Assembly: GCA_019828595.1 (NCBI GenBank)
Contig: JAHQRK010000027.1
Span: 496,001-560,000, forward strand
DNA: 64,000 nt
Direction: 5' to 3'
Origin: Aphanomyces cochlioides
Lineage: Eukaryota; Oomycota; Saprolegniomycetes; Saprolegniales; Verrucalvaceae
Shown in pieces: positions 61,041-64,000 of the stretch. How positions within the stretch are numbered: the stretch's first letter is position 1; the number at the start of each line of letters is the position of its first letter. Position numbers and translations under genes: made by a program. The notes beneath the pieces are model-generated. The model was not told where the DNA came from. It saw only the letters and a program-made list of their open reading frames with translations, and ran no database searches.

Positions 61041-63689
61041 TTATGGCAAGATGCCGTTGGTGATCTTTTGGAACTGGTCGTAGCGCTTGGTCCATTTGTT
61101 CTTGTAGCTCAGTTTGATGAGCTTGACGGCGTGCTTGACTGTCACGTCGAGCGGCAGCGTCTCGACGAACCGATCGCGCAATTTGGCCAATTCCTTGACG
61201 ACATCTCGGTTCTGGAAGCATGGAAACGTCGATTTGTGCATCATGATCTCGACCATCGTGATGATCTTGTCAGCATTTCGCTGCAAGAGTGCAACACGTC
61301 AACCATGGCAAGTCACGTGTGGACGTACCTGAAGCGCCAAGAAGCCAAGCGTGAAGAGCTGGACAAACTTTGCAAAGAGCGGCGAGTGCGGCCCGCCGAG
61401 GACTTCGACCATCTCCTTGGTCAACTTGAACGGCGGTTGACTCTCCAAGCTCCAGTTGCCGCCGGGTGCAATGCCAAGAAGAAAACCGAAGTCGATGTGG
61501 ACCAAGTGGCCTTGCGTGTCGAGGAGAATGTTGCCATTGTGGCGATCTTTCACCTGGAGGATGTAACACACGAGCGAATACGCCGCGAGACTGTGGACGT
61601 AATTGTGCAGCGCCGACGTCCGCGCAATGGGCGACGCGCCATACGTCTTGTCGAAATGGTTGCGGAGTGTCGTGAAGTCCTTTCGCTTCTTGAGCGCATC
61701 CAGCGATGGCGCGTCCGTGATGGTCTCGATCAAACCCGTGGAATGCCCCGTCGAAACGATGCGATACGAGCGGAGCCAGAGCGGCAGTCGAGCGTCGCGG
61801 AAGATGTCTTGGATCTTGGCGATCAACTGCAGCGCAAAGACTTCTTGGCGCATGTCGTCGTTGCTCTTGGAAATCTACCAAGCGAGTCCATGAGCCAAGA
61901 TGGAGGAAGCGCAACTTACGAGCGAAATGACGTTCCATCCTTTCAAATGGCCAAACGGCGACGCTTCCTGCAGTCGTTTCTATCGCCGCCATGATCATCA
62001 TCGACGACGACAGTGGAGTACCTTCTTGGCGATCCAGCTCTCGCCAAAGACGGACGTCTCGAGCAGCATCAACTTGGCTAAACCCGTGTCGTATGCTGTC
62101 CTGGACGTGCGTCGCATGATGGTGGTCTGGATGCTCTGGCCGACGACGTCCTTGATTGAATGCGCAGTGCTGGCGTCGTCGTCCTCGTCGCGCGTGTTCT
62201 CATCGACGTCGACGGCCACCGAGCCGAAATGCAGCGCCAAGTTGGTCTGAATGCACTGCAGCGTCTCTGCGTCGTCTTCAAACATGGACATCTCGGACGT
62301 CGCTGCGAGTCGTGGAGCCTGCGTCCACGCCGACGACGAGGAAGGCGACGGATGCGATGGTTCCTCGACAACTTCAAAGCAAAGCAAGCATGGCGCGCGA
62401 CTGTGCGTCGAGAAGACCGTTCCTTCATGCTCGAGGACTCGAACGACGCGACAAAATGGATCGGACGCGCGGCCGAGTGGAATGTACGCCATCTCGGGAA
62501 TGACGAGCTTGTTGAGGATTCCAGGAAGAGCGGCTTTGCGCGCTTCACGGGGTTCCATGTGCCGCATCGTCTCGGAGATCGCCGTCAGCGCTTGGATAAA
62601 GTCGCGCTCTTGGTGGAAGTACTTGTACCGCTTCATGCGCTCTTGCTCCATCCACTGGAGGAGTGTGTGCTTCTCCGACTCGCTCAAGGAGATCCCATTG
62701 GAGGCGGCGTCGTCCGTCGGCGCGGCTTCCCGCGTCTCGCTGTCTTTCTTGGCGACGATCGTGTCTTTCAATCCAGGCACGTCGCGGAAGAGCACGATGA
62801 GATCTTTGAGATCGCAATGCTGGTTCACCACTTGGGCTTCGATCGACATGAGCAGTTTCGCCACGAGATTGTACGTCGGCGCGCCTCTGCAGTCGTGGAT
62901 GATCGCTTCGAGGAGCCAGAAGAGATGGAGCGCGAGGTGGATCGAGTTGCCCAAGTGCGCCACGTACGACTTGGCCTTGCAGATCGAGAGGAGCAGTCCG
63001 ATGAGTTTGTCCATGTTGGTGTCGGCATGGACGAGCAAATGGACGATCTGCGGCAAGTAGAACTCGACCTACAACAGCGCCGTCAAGTCAGCACGGGAGC
63101 TACGAAGCGTACGTCGTCAATGTTGTTGTGCGCATACTGCGTGAGATGGTCGACGACCATGTCGGTCGCGTCGCTGTTGTCTCGAAATTTGTACAAGAGC
63201 CTACGACGATGATGACATTCCAGACGACCGCGGCGGTGGGTGTACGTACGTGACAGCGAGCTGCGCGTCAAAGTCTGGCTGGTTGAGACTCTCACGGACG
63301 AGCCCGCGCTCGGCGTCCTCGGAGCAAAAGTTGAGCGACATCATGGCATGGAGCCATCGATCCTTCTCCGTCTTGGTGTCGGCTTCCACGACGAGCAGCT
63401 TGGACTTGAGCGTCGAGACGATGATCGCATTGTGGAAGAGACCAGGCCCGACGAGTGTCTCCTTGGTGCCGCGCTGCAGCTCGCCCATGTCTTTGACGCC
63501 GACGACGCAGCACGTCTTGCGCGCTGGAACTTTGTCCAACGCCTCCTCCTTGGACGCAAAGATGCTCAACGTCCGTCCTGCCAAGACGCAATAGCGCCGA
63601 CGTCGTTTGCCAAGACGGACGTACAAACATCCTTCGATCTTGACACGCGGCGGCCGCTCTTTCTCTGCGTCGTTGTTGCTCACCATCAT
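61041..63689 (-). CDS. PI4KB: Phosphatidylinositol 4-kinase beta-type with N-terminal PH domain, about 806 aa
   Basis: Six exons join in frame: 63250-63689, 63113-63200, 62022-63068, 61920-61979, 61329-61874 and 61041-61280 (introns 42-49 nt). An N-terminal PH domain (KIEGCLYVRLGKRRRRYCVL .. TEKDRWLHAMMSLNF) precedes a lipid-kinase-unique helical region (WLLEAIIHDCRGAPTYNLVA). The kinase domain follows: KRLQEASPFGHLKGWNVISL, NDDMRQEVFALQLIAK, VKDRHNGNILLDTQGHLVHI and DFGFLLGIAP, with catalytic Asp and DFG, then QPPFKLTKEMVEVLGG typical of PI4K-beta/Pik1. It makes PI4P at the Golgi (family knowledge). An upstream ATG at 63761 would add 24 residues. The PH domain is not part of animal PI4KB or yeast Pik1. 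Confidence 0.88.
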
Positions 63690-63797
63690 CGACCGACGAC
63701 GGCACGATGGACAATGACAAGACGGAAACGACCAAATCTTTGTAACCGCTCGTGACAACATGCAAAAACTACACTCGACACGAACGCTGCGGCGCTG

Positions 63798-64000
63798 CTA
63801 GACAGTCACATCGGACCGCTTGGCGTCTTCGATTTGCTTGTGGTGCTTGAAGGCATGCGCGGCCGACGCGTCGAGGAACGCTCGGATGTCGGCACTTGCA
63901 TAGTAAGACCCCGTCGTGCGGTTGATCGATTCGTCCTCGCAGACGCTGAGGAGCACCGTGTCCATCGCGATCTCAAAGACGCCAAAGAAGAGACTCGCGA
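63798..64000 (-). CDS. Choline-transporter-like (SLC44) protein, C-terminus only
   Basis: The minus frame is open from the window edge to TAG at 63798, about 67 codons: FFGVFEIAMDTVLLSVCEDE, then a short acidic-polar tail containing TTGSYYASADIRAFLDASAA. The GVFEIAMDTVLLSVCED stretch matches the conserved last helix of CTL/SLC44 proteins (VYEMAVDTIFLCFLED). These multi-pass membrane proteins carry choline or related amines. Only the end of the gene is in the window, so membrane topology and length cannot be checked. Confidence 0.65.
   Translation of the reverse strand, partial: ASLFFGVFEIAMDTVLLSVCEDESINRTTGSYYASADIRAFLDASAAHAFKHHKQIEDAKRSDVTV

Noticed and set aside
62160..63212. 350-codon plus-strand frame
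   Set aside because: Antisense shadow of the PI4K exon 3; Arg-rich with no motif, while the minus strand splices into a clear kinase.

Overview
The window is eukaryotic nuclear DNA. Genes are packed on both strands and split by very short introns (mostly 36-55 nt, GT..AG). Exons join cleanly into conserved eukaryotic proteins, with gaps of 8-21 bp between several convergent stop codons. The intron size, the gene density, the transposon families (Crypton with a GCR1_C-like tail, DDE_1/Tigger, PIF/Harbinger, DDE_Tnp_4) and the style of the hypothetical proteins point to an oomycete, most likely a saprolegnian such as Aphanomyces or a relative. That assignment is inference, not proof. I saw no rRNA, tRNA or CRISPR.

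Layout. 1-13.2 kb is a transposon-rich accessory zone. It holds a decayed DDE element with its companion Myb-like gene, a decayed Crypton, an apparently intact 1.73-kb Tigger/pogo element (34-bp perfect TIRs, TA duplication), a MITE, a decayed second DDE_1 gene and two broken paralogues of a bZIP-like family. 13.2-27.6 kb is housekeeping: ADCK2-like kinase, an acidic triplicate-repeat protein, a Trx-Grx-Grx-Grx monothiol glutaredoxin, a PH protein, TTI1, an Ssz/HSPA14-like Hsp70 and CISD2. 27.6-39 kb is a second accessory zone: a PIF/Harbinger element with both genes, abutting MITEs, two related small basic proteins ending in FPW, and a Tigger element broken by a 10-bp tandem duplication. ALG9 sits inside this zone. 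39-64 kb is dense housekeeping: an F-box protein with a dynein-stalk-like domain, TMEM14-like, PPIP5K, QDPR, an LVIVD-repeat protein, CSN5, nibrin (NBN), SDE2 with extra CCCH and SPRY domains, an alpha-solenoid protein, RAD52, PI4K-beta and the C-terminus of a choline-transporter-like protein.

Common themes. Several genes serve DNA repair, replication stress or PIKK stability (TTI1, NBN, SDE2, RAD52), but they are scattered, so no operon-like logic is implied. The most original signals are: (1) a recurrent palindrome built from TTATCCGG/CCGGATAA half-sites 15-100 bp upstream of many start codons, including those of transposons; (2) the F-box/dynein-stalk architecture; (3) a CDFS active site in the middle glutaredoxin domain; (4) an SDE2 carrying CCCH and SPRY modules; (5) a repeat protein whose introns track its repeats; and (6) two small genes, each interrupted by a single lesion. 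Exon coordinates in the entries were worked out by hand from splice consensus and reading-frame continuity.
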